Source: an uncultured Oscillospiraceae bacterium (GTDB taxonomy: Bacteria > Bacillota > Clostridia > Oscillospirales > Acutalibacteraceae). From it: a stretch of 64,000 bases of DNA. The translations under genes were made by a program, and so were the position numbers. Under the pieces are notes generated by a model. The model was given only the letters and a program-made list of their open reading frames with translations. It was not told the origin of the DNA and searched no databases. Shown piece after piece: positions 7,988-18,000 of the stretch. Location of the stretch: the NCBI GenBank assembly GCA_900540305.1, contig UQFL01000004.1, forward strand, positions 1 through 64,000. Reading direction: 5' to 3'. Numbering within the stretch: the stretch's first letter is position 1; each line of letters starts with the position of its first letter.

Positions 7988-8327
7988 TTGAAGTATCCTT
8001 TAATTTTTCAAATATCTCCATACCTTTTTCGATTGAATCGTCCGCAACAAAGGTCAGTTCGGGTGATTTTCTGAGGTGAAGATTATTTCCGAGAGTGCGG
8101 CGGATATAACCCGCGGCTGAAGTAAGACCTTTACAAGCCTCCTTAGCCTCGGAAATTCCGCCCATAGCGCTTACATAAACCTTTGCGTAGCTCAAATCGC
8201 TTGAAACGGAAACATTTACAACCGTCAGCATTTTGTCGGCAACGCGGGGGTCTTTGAGCTCTCGCATGAGGGAAATAATTTCACGCTTAATATCTTCTGA
8301 TATTCTGTCTACATGATAACCTGGCAT
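7977..8327 (-). CDS. rbfA: 30S ribosome-binding factor A
   Basis: 116 residues. The opening VDRISEDIKREI and the segment LKDPRV..MLTVVNVSVSSDLSYAKVYV are characteristic of the single KH-fold protein RbfA, which binds helix 1 of 16S rRNA during late 30S maturation and cold adaptation. It lies 2 bases after infB and overlaps nrnA, so it is translated with both. Confidence 0.95.
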   Translation of the reverse strand: MPGYHVDRISEDIKREIISLMRELKDPRVADKMLTVVNVSVSSDLSYAKVYVSAMGGISEAKEACKGLTSAAGYIRRTLGNNLHLRKSPELTFVADDSIEKGMEIFEKLKDTSNEN

Positions 8328-8329
8328 AA

Positions 8330-10708
8330 TTAATCCCTGTATTCCTCAACAACATAACATTCAAAAATATCTCCTGTCTTGATATCATCCCAGTTTTCAA
8401 GGGAGATACCGCATTCGTAACCTGAGGAAACATCTTTGACATCGTCTTTAAATCTCTTAAGATTTTTAATAGGTGTATCGGCAATTTCCTTGCCGTTTCT
8501 GATAACTCTTACCTTACCGTTTCTGCGGATTGTGCCGCTTGTAACAAGAGAACCTGCGATTGAGCCGACTGAGGAAACTGTGTAAACCTCACGAACCTCT
8601 GCCGTACCTGTGTCAACATTGCGGTATTTAACGGAACGCATTCCCTTCATAGCCGCCTCAACATCTTCGATAAGGTCATAAATAATATTGTACTGCTTAA
8701 CATCAATACCGTCTCTTGACGCATTGTCTGCCGCATCCTGCTCAACGCCTGTTGCAAAAGCAACGATAATTGCGTTTGAAGCGTTTGCAAGCATAACATC
8801 AGAATCGTTAACTGCGCCGACAGCGCCGTGAATAATTCTAACTCTAACTTCGTCATTTTCAATCTTGAGAAGTGACTGCTTAACAGCTTCAACAGAGCCC
8901 TGAACATCAGCTTTAACGATGATGTTAAGCTCTTTCATCTTGCCGTCTTCAAGAGTTGAGAACAAGGTATCAAGAGTAACTTTCTGATACTGCTTGAACT
9001 CCTCTTCCTTAGCCTTTTCTTTTCTCTGCTCAACAAGCGCTTTTGCAAGCTTTTCATCTGTTACTGCGTTGAACTCGTCACCGCTCATAGGAGCCTGGTC
9101 AAGACCCATAATTTCTACGGGAACTGACGGGCCTGCGCTGTTGATTTTCTTTCCTCTGTAATCAGTCATTGCTCTTACTCTGCCGACTGCAGTGCCTGCA
9201 ACAACATAATCGCCTGCATTAAGAGTACCGTTTTGAACAAGGAATGTTGCGATAGGACCTCTGCCCTTATCAAGCTTAGCCTCAATAACAACACCCTTTG
9301 CGGCTCTGTTCGGATTAGCCTTGAGTTCGCACATTTCAGCAACAAGAAGAATTGTTTCAAGGAGCTTATCAATGCCCATTTTTGTTTTAGCTGAAACGGG
9401 AACACAAATAATATCGCCGCCCCATTCTTCGGGTACAAGTTCCTGCTCAGTGAGATGTTCCATAACTCTTGTGGGGTTAGCGCCCTCTTTATCCATCTTG
9501 TTGATTGCAACGATAATCTGAACACCCGCAGCCTTTGCGTGGTTAATAGCTTCTATTGTCTGCGGCATAATACCGTCGTCTGCCGCAACAACAAGAACGG
9601 CAATATCGGTTGCCATTGCACCCCTTGCACGCATTGCGGTGAACGCAGCATGGCCTGGGGTATCAAGAAATGTGATTTTCTCTTTATTAATCTCAACCTG
9701 ATATGCACCGATAGCCTGTGTAATACCGCCTGCTTCGGTTGAAGTAACATCTGTGTTTCTGATAGCGTCAAGAATTGAGGTTTTACCGTGGTCAACATGA
9801 CCCATTACGCAGACAACGGGCGGACGGGGAATTGCGTTTTCATCGTCCTCGATTTCTTCCTCAATAATCTGCTCTTCAATTGAAACCTCAATTTTCTTTT
9901 CGGGTCTTGCGCCGAGCTCTGTTGCAACGATTGCGGCTGTATCATAGTCGATAACCTCATTTACCGTTGCCATAACGCCGAGAGCCATAAGCTTCTTGAT
10001 AACTTCATTAGCAGTCATGCGAAGAAGATTTGCAAGCTCGCCGACTGTAATTTCCTCAGGAATCTGAATTTTAAGATGCTGTTTCTTTCTCTGCTCCTGA
10101 ATACGAGCAAGTCTCTGCTGCTCTGTTTCCTTTTTGGAATGAGCGTGCATACCCTGAGGTTTCTTCTTTCTGTACTGCTTTGACTTCTGGTTGAGCTTCT
10201 GTTTTTTCTGATAATCGCCCATTGAAGAAGCAGGTGCAATATCCTCATATTTCTGATTGTATTTTTCAAGGTCAACATTGTTAACTCTTGTATCTATACG
10301 GCGAGCCTCGCCCTTTGTACGAGCCTGAGGAGCCTGATTAGCCTTTTTCTTTGCCTTTTCCTCTGCTCTTTTAGCGGCCTGCTCAGCCATTTGAAGAATA
10401 GCCGCCTGGCTTTCTCTTTTCTTATCCTTGGCAGTTACAGCCTTCGGCTTTTCTTCCTTTTTGCCGTCCTGCGGCTTCTTATCCTTTTTCTTCTCAGCTT
10501 TATGTGCTGATTTGAAATATTCGTCAAAGTTTTTAACGCTGTTTTGAAGCGTAATCTTGTCAAAGATTATATTAAGTTCGTTTTCTTCGAGGACTGTGGA
10601 AGCTTTTTTGGCAGGTCCGTCGCAGTATTCGCTGAGCAAATCAATAATATCCTTGTTGCTCTTTCCGAAATCCTTGGCAACATCCGAAACCTTAACCTTA
10701 ATTACCAT
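8330..10708 (-). CDS. infB: Translation initiation factor IF-2
   Basis: 792 residues. A lysine-rich, low-complexity N-terminal region (about 65-215) follows a short IF2-N helix domain. A second IF2-N domain precedes the GTPase, whose G1 is GHVDHGKT near residue 303, G3 DTPGH and G4 NKMD. Domains II, III and IV complete the fMet-tRNA binding end. IF-2 places initiator tRNA on the 30S subunit. The start has AGGGAGGAA upstream. It sits in the classic nusA-infB order. Confidence 0.98.
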   Translation of the reverse strand: MVIKVKVSDVAKDFGKSNKDIIDLLSEYCDGPAKKASTVLEENELNIIFDKITLQNSVKNFDEYFKSAHKAEKKKDKKPQDGKKEEKPKAVTAKDKKRESQAAILQMAEQAAKRAEEKAKKKANQAPQARTKGEARRIDTRVNNVDLEKYNQKYEDIAPASSMGDYQKKQKLNQKSKQYRKKKPQGMHAHSKKETEQQRLARIQEQRKKQHLKIQIPEEITVGELANLLRMTANEVIKKLMALGVMATVNEVIDYDTAAIVATELGARPEKKIEVSIEEQIIEEEIEDDENAIPRPPVVCVMGHVDHGKTSILDAIRNTDVTSTEAGGITQAIGAYQVEINKEKITFLDTPGHAAFTAMRARGAMATDIAVLVVAADDGIMPQTIEAINHAKAAGVQIIVAINKMDKEGANPTRVMEHLTEQELVPEEWGGDIICVPVSAKTKMGIDKLLETILLVAEMCELKANPNRAAKGVVIEAKLDKGRGPIATFLVQNGTLNAGDYVVAGTAVGRVRAMTDYRGKKINSAGPSVPVEIMGLDQAPMSGDEFNAVTDEKLAKALVEQRKEKAKEEEFKQYQKVTLDTLFSTLEDGKMKELNIIVKADVQGSVEAVKQSLLKIENDEVRVRIIHGAVGAVNDSDVMLANASNAIIVAFATGVEQDAADNASRDGIDVKQYNIIYDLIEDVEAAMKGMRSVKYRNVDTGTAEVREVYTVSSVGSIAGSLVTSGTIRRNGKVRVIRNGKEIADTPIKNLKRFKDDVKDVSSGYECGISLENWDDIKTGDIFECYVVEEYRD

Positions 10709-10730
10709 ATAACTGATTCCTCCCTAACTA

Positions 10731-11042
10731 TTATTCGTTTAAAAGTGAAATAATTCTGCTGCTGAAATTACTGTCATTAACCGTTATTATTCCTGCCTTG
10801 TAGCCGCACGAATAATGAATTTCCGAAATTGAAGCCGGCAGAGTGTAAACGGGAATATTGCTTTTATTTTTTTCAAGGGTAACCGAAAATTCCTTCTTTA
10901 CCCTTTCTGACGCGTCATCAGCGAACAAAAGCAGTTTTGCCTTTGAAGCGTAAATAGCTTTTTCAGCCATATCGTGACCCATTGAAAGCGCGCCTGCACG
11001 CCTTGCAAGTCCAATTATTGACAGTAATTTATTTTTCTGCAT
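10731..11042 (-). CDS. ylxQ: L7Ae/L30e-family RNA-binding protein (YlxQ)
   Basis: 103 residues. The sequence LLSIIGLARRAGALSMGHDM and the AKLLLFADDASERVKKEF segment are typical of the L7Ae-like kink-turn-binding fold. YlxQ-type proteins are encoded between rnpM and infB in Firmicutes and bind RNA; the exact role is unsettled. It overlaps rnpM by 14 bases, so the pair is probably translationally coupled. Confidence 0.88.
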   Translation of the reverse strand: MQKNKLLSIIGLARRAGALSMGHDMAEKAIYASKAKLLLFADDASERVKKEFSVTLEKNKSNIPVYTLPASISEIHYSCGYKAGIITVNDSNFSSRIISLLNE

Positions 11043-11301
11043 TAATTATTTCTTCTTCCATTTTATCGTAAATTTCATCGTCTATTTTCATAGAGAAAGC
11101 ACGCTCGATAGATTTTCTCTTTCTGGCTTTTTTTAAACACTGAACATTGTTGCATACATATGCTCCGCGCCCGTTTTTCTTGCCTGTTTTATCGAGACTT
11201 ACTTCCCCCTCGGGGCTTTTTACAACCCTGATAAGCTCTCGCTTATCAAACATTTCTCCGCAGCCGACGCACATGCGTCTGATTTCCTTTTTGGGTTTCA
11301 T
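11029..11301 (-). CDS. rnpM: RNase P modulator RnpM (YlxR family)
   Basis: 90 residues from the ATG at 11301. The YlxR signature is RMCVGCGEMFDKRELIRVV, followed by GRGAYVC. Two cysteines (CVGC) begin the fold. YlxR proteins have been reported to bind and modulate RNase P RNA, hence the name RnpM. AGGAG at 11309-11313 selects the ATG at 11301 over an in-frame ATG at 11325 inside nusA. The RNase P RNA gene itself is also in this window at 44720-45050. Confidence 0.9.
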   Translation of the reverse strand: MKPKKEIRRMCVGCGEMFDKRELIRVVKSPEGEVSLDKTGKKNGRGAYVCNNVQCLKKARKRKSIERAFSMKIDDEIYDKMEEEIINAEK

Positions 11302-11305
11302 AAAA

Positions 11306-12364
11306 TCACTCCTGCGAGCCTTCATAGAAGCCTGATTCAGGCTTGATGTCTATTTTCCAGCCTGTGAGCTTAGCGGCAAGGCGAACATTCTGACCCTTAT
11401 TACCGATTGCAAGACTAAGCTGGTCATCCGGAACTGTTGCACGGCAGAATTTTGCGCTTTCGTCAATAATCTCAACCTCGCAAACAGCTGACGGTGCAAG
11501 AGATGCGGAAATAAACTCAATCGGGTCTTCGCTGTATTTTACAATGTCAATCTTTTCGCCGTCGAGAGCGTCAACAATATTTGAAACACGCTGACCTTTA
11601 GGACCGATACAAGCGCCTACGGGGTCGATTTCATCATCCTTGCTGAAAACGGCAATCTTAGTTCTTGAGCCTGCTTCACGGGATACTGATTTAATTTCAA
11701 TAGTACCGTCGTAAATCTCGGGAACTTCTGTTTCAAAAAGGCGTCTTACAAGACCGGGATGTGTGCGTGAAATCATAATCTTGGGGCCTTTGCCTGAATC
11801 TTTTACATCAACAACGAAGATTTTGATATTGTCTCCCTCTTCGATAACCTCACCCGGTATCTGCTCAGCCTTGGGAAGAATTGCGATTGTTTTGCCGATT
11901 TCAAGAGTTGCGTTACCTGTTACAGGGTCAACTCTGCTGACTTTTGCTGTAACAAGTTCCTGATTTTTGCTCTGAAATTCGGCAAGCATTTTGCCTCTTT
12001 CTGCTTCTCTGATACCCTGACGGATAACATGCTTTGCATTCTGAGCGATAATTCTTCCGAACTCTTTTGTTTTAAGCGGAATATCAATAGTTTTGCCGAC
12101 TTTTGCGGACTTGCGAATCTGCTGAGCTTCTTCAAGCGTAATATCAGTATCCTCGTCCTCAATCTCGTCAACAACATTTTTAGTAACATAAACCTTGATT
12201 TTTTCCTTTTCGGGGTCTATGTCGCAGTGAACAATATCCTTGCCGTTATAATTATGCTTTGCAGCAACAACTATTGCCGCTGAAATTTTATCATAAAGGT
12301 ATTCAGCGGAAATGCCTTTTTCCTGTTCGAGTAATTTAACGGCTTCAAAAAATTCCTTGCTCAT
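11306..12364 (-). CDS. nusA: Transcription termination/antitermination factor NusA
   Basis: 352 residues: an N-terminal RNA polymerase-binding domain, an S1 domain (about 135-200) and two KH domains. Landmarks are VGACIGPKGQRV in KH1 and LAIGNKGQNVRLAAKLTGWKI in KH2. The enterobacterial acidic repeats are absent, as is normal for Firmicutes. NusA promotes pausing and hairpin-dependent termination. It lies between rimP and rnpM. Confidence 0.97.
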   Translation of the reverse strand: MSKEFFEAVKLLEQEKGISAEYLYDKISAAIVVAAKHNYNGKDIVHCDIDPEKEKIKVYVTKNVVDEIEDEDTDITLEEAQQIRKSAKVGKTIDIPLKTKEFGRIIAQNAKHVIRQGIREAERGKMLAEFQSKNQELVTAKVSRVDPVTGNATLEIGKTIAILPKAEQIPGEVIEEGDNIKIFVVDVKDSGKGPKIMISRTHPGLVRRLFETEVPEIYDGTIEIKSVSREAGSRTKIAVFSKDDEIDPVGACIGPKGQRVSNIVDALDGEKIDIVKYSEDPIEFISASLAPSAVCEVEIIDESAKFCRATVPDDQLSLAIGNKGQNVRLAAKLTGWKIDIKPESGFYEGSQE

Positions 12365-12382
12365 CTTTTCCTATCAACCTTT

Positions 12383-12868
12383 CTATATTTCTTTATTGAA
12401 ATCATTTATATCAAAATCGTCCAGCTTAACATATGAAACCTCTTTTCTTGAGACGGTTATTTCTTTGCCGTCTTTAAGCTGAACGGTTATTTCACCTTTT
12501 TCAAACGCTGTGAGAGTTCCCGTAAAATCCCTAACCCCGTCTATCGGGCGGATAGTTCTCATCATAACGGGCGAGCCGATATATTTAATAAAATGAGAAT
12601 CTTTTTTGAGTTCTCTTTCAACTCCCGGTGACGATACCTCAAGCATATATGACTGAGGAATGGGGTCTGCCTCGTCAAGCGGTTTTGTTATTGCGTGTGT
12701 AAAATCAACGCAATCATCAACCGATATTCCCCCGTCCTTATCAATAAACACCCTTAAATACCACTGTGAGCCCTCTTTTTTAAATGTAACATCCCATATT
12801 TCAACGGAAAGCTCCTGTGCAAAAGGCGTTATAATCTGCAATACTTTATCTACCGTATTACCTGCCAT
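12383..12868 (-). CDS. rimP: Ribosome maturation factor RimP
   Basis: 161 residues. DVTFKKEGSQWYLRVFIDKDGGISVDDC and YMLEVSSPGVERELK are RimP hallmarks. It helps 30S assembly. A longer in-frame reading from 12931 exists, but it runs through the leader hairpin, and AAAGGAG lies 6 bases before the ATG at 12868. First gene of the operon under the promoter at 12957-12985. Confidence 0.95.
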   Translation of the reverse strand: MAGNTVDKVLQIITPFAQELSVEIWDVTFKKEGSQWYLRVFIDKDGGISVDDCVDFTHAITKPLDEADPIPQSYMLEVSSPGVERELKKDSHFIKYIGSPVMMRTIRPIDGVRDFTGTLTAFEKGEITVQLKDGKEITVSRKEVSYVKLDDFDINDFNKEI

Positions 12869-12905
12869 TATTTCTCCTTTGGCTAAAACCTGCCTACAAT
12901 AATAT

Positions 12906-12929
12906 GAGAGCGGCATTGCTGCCACTCTC
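12906..12929 (-). promoter_or_regulatory. Hairpin in the rimP operon leader
   Basis: On the minus strand, GAGAGTGGCA and TGCCGCTCTC form a 10-bp stem (one G-T pair) with a GCAA tetraloop, a very stable GNRA cap. It lies about 40 bases upstream of rimP, in an untranslated leader of about 80 bases. No T-run follows, so it is not an intrinsic terminator. It may be a protein-binding or RNA-processing site. Confidence 0.7.
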
Positions 12930-12956
12930 ACCTTTCGTTTATATTCCTACGCTAAT

Positions 12957-12985
12957 ACTATAATATATAAATTATGACTTGTCAA
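12957..12985 (-). promoter_or_regulatory. Sigma-A promoter of the rimP operon
   Basis: TTGACA (12985-12980), a 17-base spacer and TATAGT (12962-12957) on the minus strand. The predicted transcript starts near 12950. The promoter lies only 15 bases beyond the gdhA stop, so gdhA read-through could also enter the operon, as no clear terminator separates them. Confidence 0.85.
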
Positions 12986-12999
12986 GCATATTTTTATAT

Positions 13000-14355
13000 T
13001 TAGTAGATACCCTGAGCCATCATAGCCTCTGCTACTTTTTCAAAGCCGGCTATATTTGCGCCTGCAACAAGATCGTATCCAAGACCGTATTTTTCAGCAG
13101 CCGCAACAGAATGATTATGTATATCAATCATAGCCTGATGAAGTTTTGAATCAACCTCTTCGGCAGACCATGAAAGCCTCTGGCTGTTCTGGCTCATTTC
13201 AAGTCCTGACACGCAAACGCCGCCTGCGTTAACAGCCTTTGACGGAGCAACTATCATATGCTTTTGCGCCATAAGATAATCCTGCGCCTCTGCAGTTGTG
13301 GGCATATTTGAAACTTCGATATAATATTTAACGCCGTTTGCGGCAATTACTTTAGCATCCTCAAAATCAACCTCGTTTTGCGTTGCGCAAGGCATAATTA
13401 TATCAATATCTTTCAGTCTCCACGGTCTTTCATTAGGCACAAATACTGCAGACGGGAATTTATCGCTGTAATCCTCTACCCTGTCTCTGCCGCTTGCACG
13501 CATCTCAAGAAGATAATCTATCTTCTCCTGAGTGCAGATACCGTCCTTATCATAAACATAACCGCTCGGTCCGCTGATAGTTAGCGGAATTGCACCAAGC
13601 TCGTCAAGTTTCTTAATCGCACCCCACGCAACATTACCGAAGCCTGAAAGCGCAACTCTTTTGCCTTTGATAGTATCTTTTTCGTGCTTAAGCACCTCGC
13701 ACAAATAGTAAACGGCACCGAATCCCGTTGCTTCAGGTCTTACAAGCGAACCGCCGTAAGAAATGCCCTTTCCCGTAATTACACCGTTTTCAAAGGCGTC
13801 AGTTATTCTTTTATACTGACCGAAAAGGAAGCCGATTTCTCTTGAACCTACGCCTATATCGCCTGCGGGGACATCAATATTAGGGCCGATATGGCGGTAA
13901 AGTTCTGTCATAAACGCCTGGCAGAAACGCATAATTTCGTTTTTGCTCTTTCCTCTCGGGTCGAAATCTGAGCCACCCTTAGCTCCGCCCATCGGAAGAC
14001 CTGTAAGCGAGTTTTTAAATGTTTGCTCAAAACCGAGGAAATACATAATGCTTGAATTAACGCTGGGGTGAAAACGCAAGCCGCCTTTATACGGACCGAT
14101 TGCGGAATTAAACTGAACACGGTAACCCCTGTTAACCCTTGTTTTGCCCTCATCATCAACCCAGGCAATACGAAAAGTGATAAGCCTGTCTGGTTCAACC
14201 ATTCTTGTGAGCAAATCATCCTCAACATATTCAGGATGCGCCTCAATCACTTTTTCGAGAGATCTGAAAACCTCTTTAACGCTCTGAATATATTCAGGTT
14301 TTGCGTTATCTCTTTTCTCTACGGTTTTAATTACACTTTCAATATAAGCATTCAT
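13000..14355 (-). CDS. gdhA: NADP-type glutamate dehydrogenase
   Basis: 451 residues, the usual hexameric bacterial length. The catalytic segment GGAKGGSDFDPRGKS contains the substrate lysine and aspartate. The dinucleotide fold starts at VALSGFGNVAWGA, and YYIEVSNMPTT is also conserved. It interconverts 2-oxoglutarate plus ammonium and glutamate, the main ammonium-assimilation route in many Clostridia. AGGAAGGGGGG precedes the ATG. Its upstream neighbour is a minus-strand XRE regulator, but there is no direct sign that this controls it. Confidence 0.95.
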   Translation of the reverse strand: MNAYIESVIKTVEKRDNAKPEYIQSVKEVFRSLEKVIEAHPEYVEDDLLTRMVEPDRLITFRIAWVDDEGKTRVNRGYRVQFNSAIGPYKGGLRFHPSVNSSIMYFLGFEQTFKNSLTGLPMGGAKGGSDFDPRGKSKNEIMRFCQAFMTELYRHIGPNIDVPAGDIGVGSREIGFLFGQYKRITDAFENGVITGKGISYGGSLVRPEATGFGAVYYLCEVLKHEKDTIKGKRVALSGFGNVAWGAIKKLDELGAIPLTISGPSGYVYDKDGICTQEKIDYLLEMRASGRDRVEDYSDKFPSAVFVPNERPWRLKDIDIIMPCATQNEVDFEDAKVIAANGVKYYIEVSNMPTTAEAQDYLMAQKHMIVAPSKAVNAGGVCVSGLEMSQNSQRLSWSAEEVDSKLHQAMIDIHNHSVAAAEKYGLGYDLVAGANIAGFEKVAEAMMAQGIY

Positions 14356-14496
14356 AAAAAGAACGCCCCCCTTCCTACATACAATTATATGTTAAAGGAA
14401 GCGGGACAATCCATAAGCATTATCAATAATTATTCAGTTGCTTTTTTGTGCAAATTTCCTTTTAGTGTAAAGTCTTTCAAAAAAATTTCTAATAAA

Positions 14497-14871
14497 TCAG
14501 CCCTTAGAGGACTTTTTCCAGTCAACAAAGCTTTCAACCTCTGAAAAATCCTCTTTTGAAAGGGTACGAAGTTTAGAAATGAGTTTTGCCTCTTCGGGAG
14601 AAAGCGCAACAGATTCATCACCTGCTCTGTATACACTGCCCTGAGAAAGACTGAAAGGCGCTGTTTCTTTTCCGCCCATAAGATAATCCACAGAAACATT
14701 AAAGAAATCTGCAAGGGCAAGATAAACATCATCTTTAGGTTTTGTATCTATTTCATATCGCCTGTAAGTGGCGCTTTTAACACCGATAGCTTCGGCAACT
14801 TTTTCGGCAGTAATTCCTCTTTCTTTTCTGAGAAGCTTAAGCCTCAAAGCAAGTTCTGATTTTGCCTGCAT
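14497..14871 (-). CDS. XRE-family HTH transcriptional regulator
   Basis: 124 residues from the ATG at 14871, which has AAGGTGA 6 bases upstream. The Cro/CI-type helix-turn-helix spans about 8-62: LRLKLLRKERGITAEKVAEAIGV then SATYRRYE as recognition helix, with the typical DFFNVSVDYLMG ending. The C-terminal ~55 residues are short and carry no recognisable ligand-binding domain. Its own promoter has a TGTG...CACA element over the -10, consistent with self-repression (inference). It lies between gdhA and the large glucosaminidase gene. Confidence 0.88.
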   Translation of the reverse strand: MQAKSELALRLKLLRKERGITAEKVAEAIGVKSATYRRYEIDTKPKDDVYLALADFFNVSVDYLMGGKETAPFSLSQGSVYRAGDESVALSPEEAKLISKLRTLSKEDFSEVESFVDWKKSSKG

Positions 14872-14902
14872 AATAATCACCTTCACTCTTTGGTATGTGA
14901 TA

Positions 14903-14931
14903 ATTATACACAAAATTCGACAGTAAGTCAA
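14903..14931 (-). promoter_or_regulatory. Promoter of the XRE regulator gene
   Basis: TTGACT (14931-14926), a 17-base spacer and TATAAT (14908-14903) on the minus strand. The -10 is nested in TGTG-N9-CACA, a possible operator. Confidence 0.8.
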
Positions 14932-15090
14932 CGAAATTCACATAGTTATGACATTTTTAACCATTTTTTACTTTTCTTTGTAAATTTGTTACAATGAAGG
15001 CTGATTAGTTGACAAATCGGTTACAAAAATGTTACCATAAATACTGTATTTTTTATTTTCTTAGATATTAAAGTAGAGTGGTGATAAAGA

Positions 15091-18000
15091 ATGAAGAAAA
15101 TAACAAGTCTATTCCTGTCTTTAATTTTGTCATTGAGCATACTGCTTTCGGCACCGTTTGTTTTCGGCGCTGACAGTTTTGAACAGCAGTTGTTAAATGT
15201 AGGTTTTACATCTCAGTATATTGCTCCTCTTGTGGAGTTACACGAAAAATATCCCAACTGGGAATTCAAACCGTTGATAACGGGAGTTAACTGGTCTACG
15301 GCGGTTGCAAATGAGCGCACCCCCCATTCTCAACAGCTCATTCAAATGACAAGTTCAAACTCTTCAAAGGGGTATTATTGCACCTGTTCTTCCTGTTATA
15401 AAAACGGAAATTATGTTATTCAAGAGGGCAGTTCATGGGTTTCAGCTTCTCAGAGCGCTGTTGAATATTATATGAACCCCATAAACTTTTTATCAGAAAA
15501 ATACATTTTCCAGTTTGAATCCACCGCATACGACAGCAGTCAGACTGTAAGCGGCGTTGAAACCATTTTGAAGGGTACATGGATGTACAACTCCAAAATC
15601 GTATACAAAGATTCAAACGGAACGACACACACTTATGTAAACTCAAAATACCCTAACGGAATCACTTATTCCCAAACAATTATTGAGGCGGCGAAAGTCA
15701 GCGGTCTTTCCGCATATTATATAGCTTCAAAAATTGTTCAGGAAGTAGGCGGTTCCACAAACTCCGCAATCGGCGCAAGCGGAACAAACTCAACATATCC
15801 CGGTATATACAACTACTATAATATCGGAGCATATACCGGCGGTCTTGACGGCCTTAAATGGGCTTCACAGGGCGCTTCAGGATACTTTACAAACTGCAAT
15901 GCCAATTTGAGAAAAAGCGCAACAACATCAAGCGACAAACTTGTACTGCTCCCCGAGGGCACGCAGGTTACATATATTTCAACAACCGGAGTTCAGTCGG
16001 ACGGATATAAATGGTACAAGGTGTCCGTAAAATATAACGGCACTAATTACACAGGCTATCTGAGATCTGACCTTGTTGATTACAGCAGCAGCGATAAATA
16101 CAGCAGACCGTGGAAAAATCCGTTTGATAGTATTTATCACGGAGCAAAATATATAGCCGCCAACTTCTCCGATACGCAGTTTACAGGTTATCTTCAAAAA
16201 TTCAATGTAAACCCGGATTCCGGAGACAGTATGTATTCACACGAATATATGGCAAATGTTCAGGCGGCGGTATCAGAATCAACTAATACATATAATGCTT
16301 ATGTAAGCGCAAATTTACTTTCGGCTAAGAAAACATTTATTATACCCGTTTTCAAAAATATGCCCAATGAAATAGCAAAGGTAACAGGGCTTTATACGGC
16401 AGGCAGAGGCGATGACGGTGCAAGAATACGCATTGCCTGGGATACAGTAGCAGGAGCTGACAGCTATAACATTTATCAGAAAATTGACGGTCAGTTTAAG
16501 CTTATAGGCAATACAACAAGCAGTGATTACAATGTAACAGGACTTACGCCTGGCTGGGAATACTACTTTAAAGTTGCGGCAGTAATAGACGTAAAAGTGG
16601 GCGAATTAAGCGACGAATTACACACAGCTGCCGCCTGCGCCACAGTTGAAACAGTTTCAGCTGAGTCTGCCGGCACTAACTCAATTCTTTTAAAATGGGA
16701 GCCGATAGCAAGCCACGGATATTACATTGAATGGTCCACCGACCCTACATTTTCAACAGGAGTTCAGGGTTTAAATGTGGTTGGAAGCAACGCAAGCAGT
16801 CAAACCATCAATGTCAGCGGCAATGCTAAGGATTATTATGTGCGCATAAGAGCATGGAGAAATTGGGACCCACAACCCATTTACGGTAATTTTTCCGACC
16901 CGATAAGAACGCCTGAGGGTGTTCCGTACAAAGTATTCGGAATTGAAACAGTCGGAAGAGGTGACAACGGCACAAGAATCCGCATTTCTTGGAATTCACA
17001 GGTAGGAGCAGACGGGTATAACATTTATTGCTATACTAACGGTGCATACAAACTCGTAGGAAGTTCTGACACAAATGAATATAATGTCACAGGACTTAAT
17101 CCCGGCTGGGAATACAGTTTTAAAGTTTCAGCTGTAAAAGACGGCAAAGAGGGCGAACTGAGTGACGAACACAATACAGCTGCTTCGCCCGCTACAATAG
17201 ATAATTACAGCGCAAAAGCGAGCGGAACAAACAGCATATATGTAGAGTGGGATAGCGTTGCCTGCCATGGCTACTATATTGAATGGTCTACTGATTCAAC
17301 ATTCACAACAGGCGTCAATAATAAATACATAATTTCCAGTTCGGCTACTGACTGCACATTAACCGTAAGTTCAAACCCCTCAAATTATTACATCCGCATC
17401 AGATCTTTGAGAAATTGGAACGGCGGATATCTTTACGGCAGTTTCTCCCAAGTAATAAAAGTTGGAGAAAGTACGAGAGTAGAAAAGGTTACAGGACTTT
17501 ATACAGCAGGCAGAGGCGATGACGGTGCAAGAATCCGCCTTGCTTGGAATATGGTTGACGGAGCAAGCGAATACAAAATTTACCAGAAGATAAGCGGTAA
17601 TTATGAAGAAGTAGGAACATCTTCAACAAACGAATATAATGTTACGGGGCTTCATTCAGGCTGGGAATACTATTTTAAAGTATCGGCAGTTAAAAACGGC
17701 AAAGAAGGAGAGTTGAGCGATGAGTTTCATACTGTAGCGGCTTGCGCTTCTCCGACAGGCTTAACCGCTGAAGTTATTTCGGATAACGAAATATCTGTAA
17801 AATGGGACGCAGGTTCTGCACACGGTTATTATCTTGAATGGTCAACAGACCCTACATTTGCAACAAAGCAAAGTGCAAATCTTGTAGGCGTTAATAATAC
17901 AAGCAAAACTATTACCGTCAGCGGCAACGCAAGCGAATATTATGTCCGCGTAAGACTTTGGAGATACTGGGAAGACGGTTATGTTTACGGTAATTTCTCC

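Noticed and set aside
6159..12931. Many open frames antisense to truB, infB, nusA and gdhA
   Set aside because: They lie wholly within strong family matches, lack ribosome sites and mirror codon bias of the real genes.
12869..12931. RimP extension from an ATG at 12931
   Set aside because: The extra 21 residues are encoded by the leader hairpin; AAAGGAG supports 12868.
14932..15090. c-di-AMP (ydaO) riboswitch before the wall hydrolase gene
   Set aside because: The gap is only about 160 bases and lacks the conserved core; only promoter-like and repeated GTTAC elements are seen.
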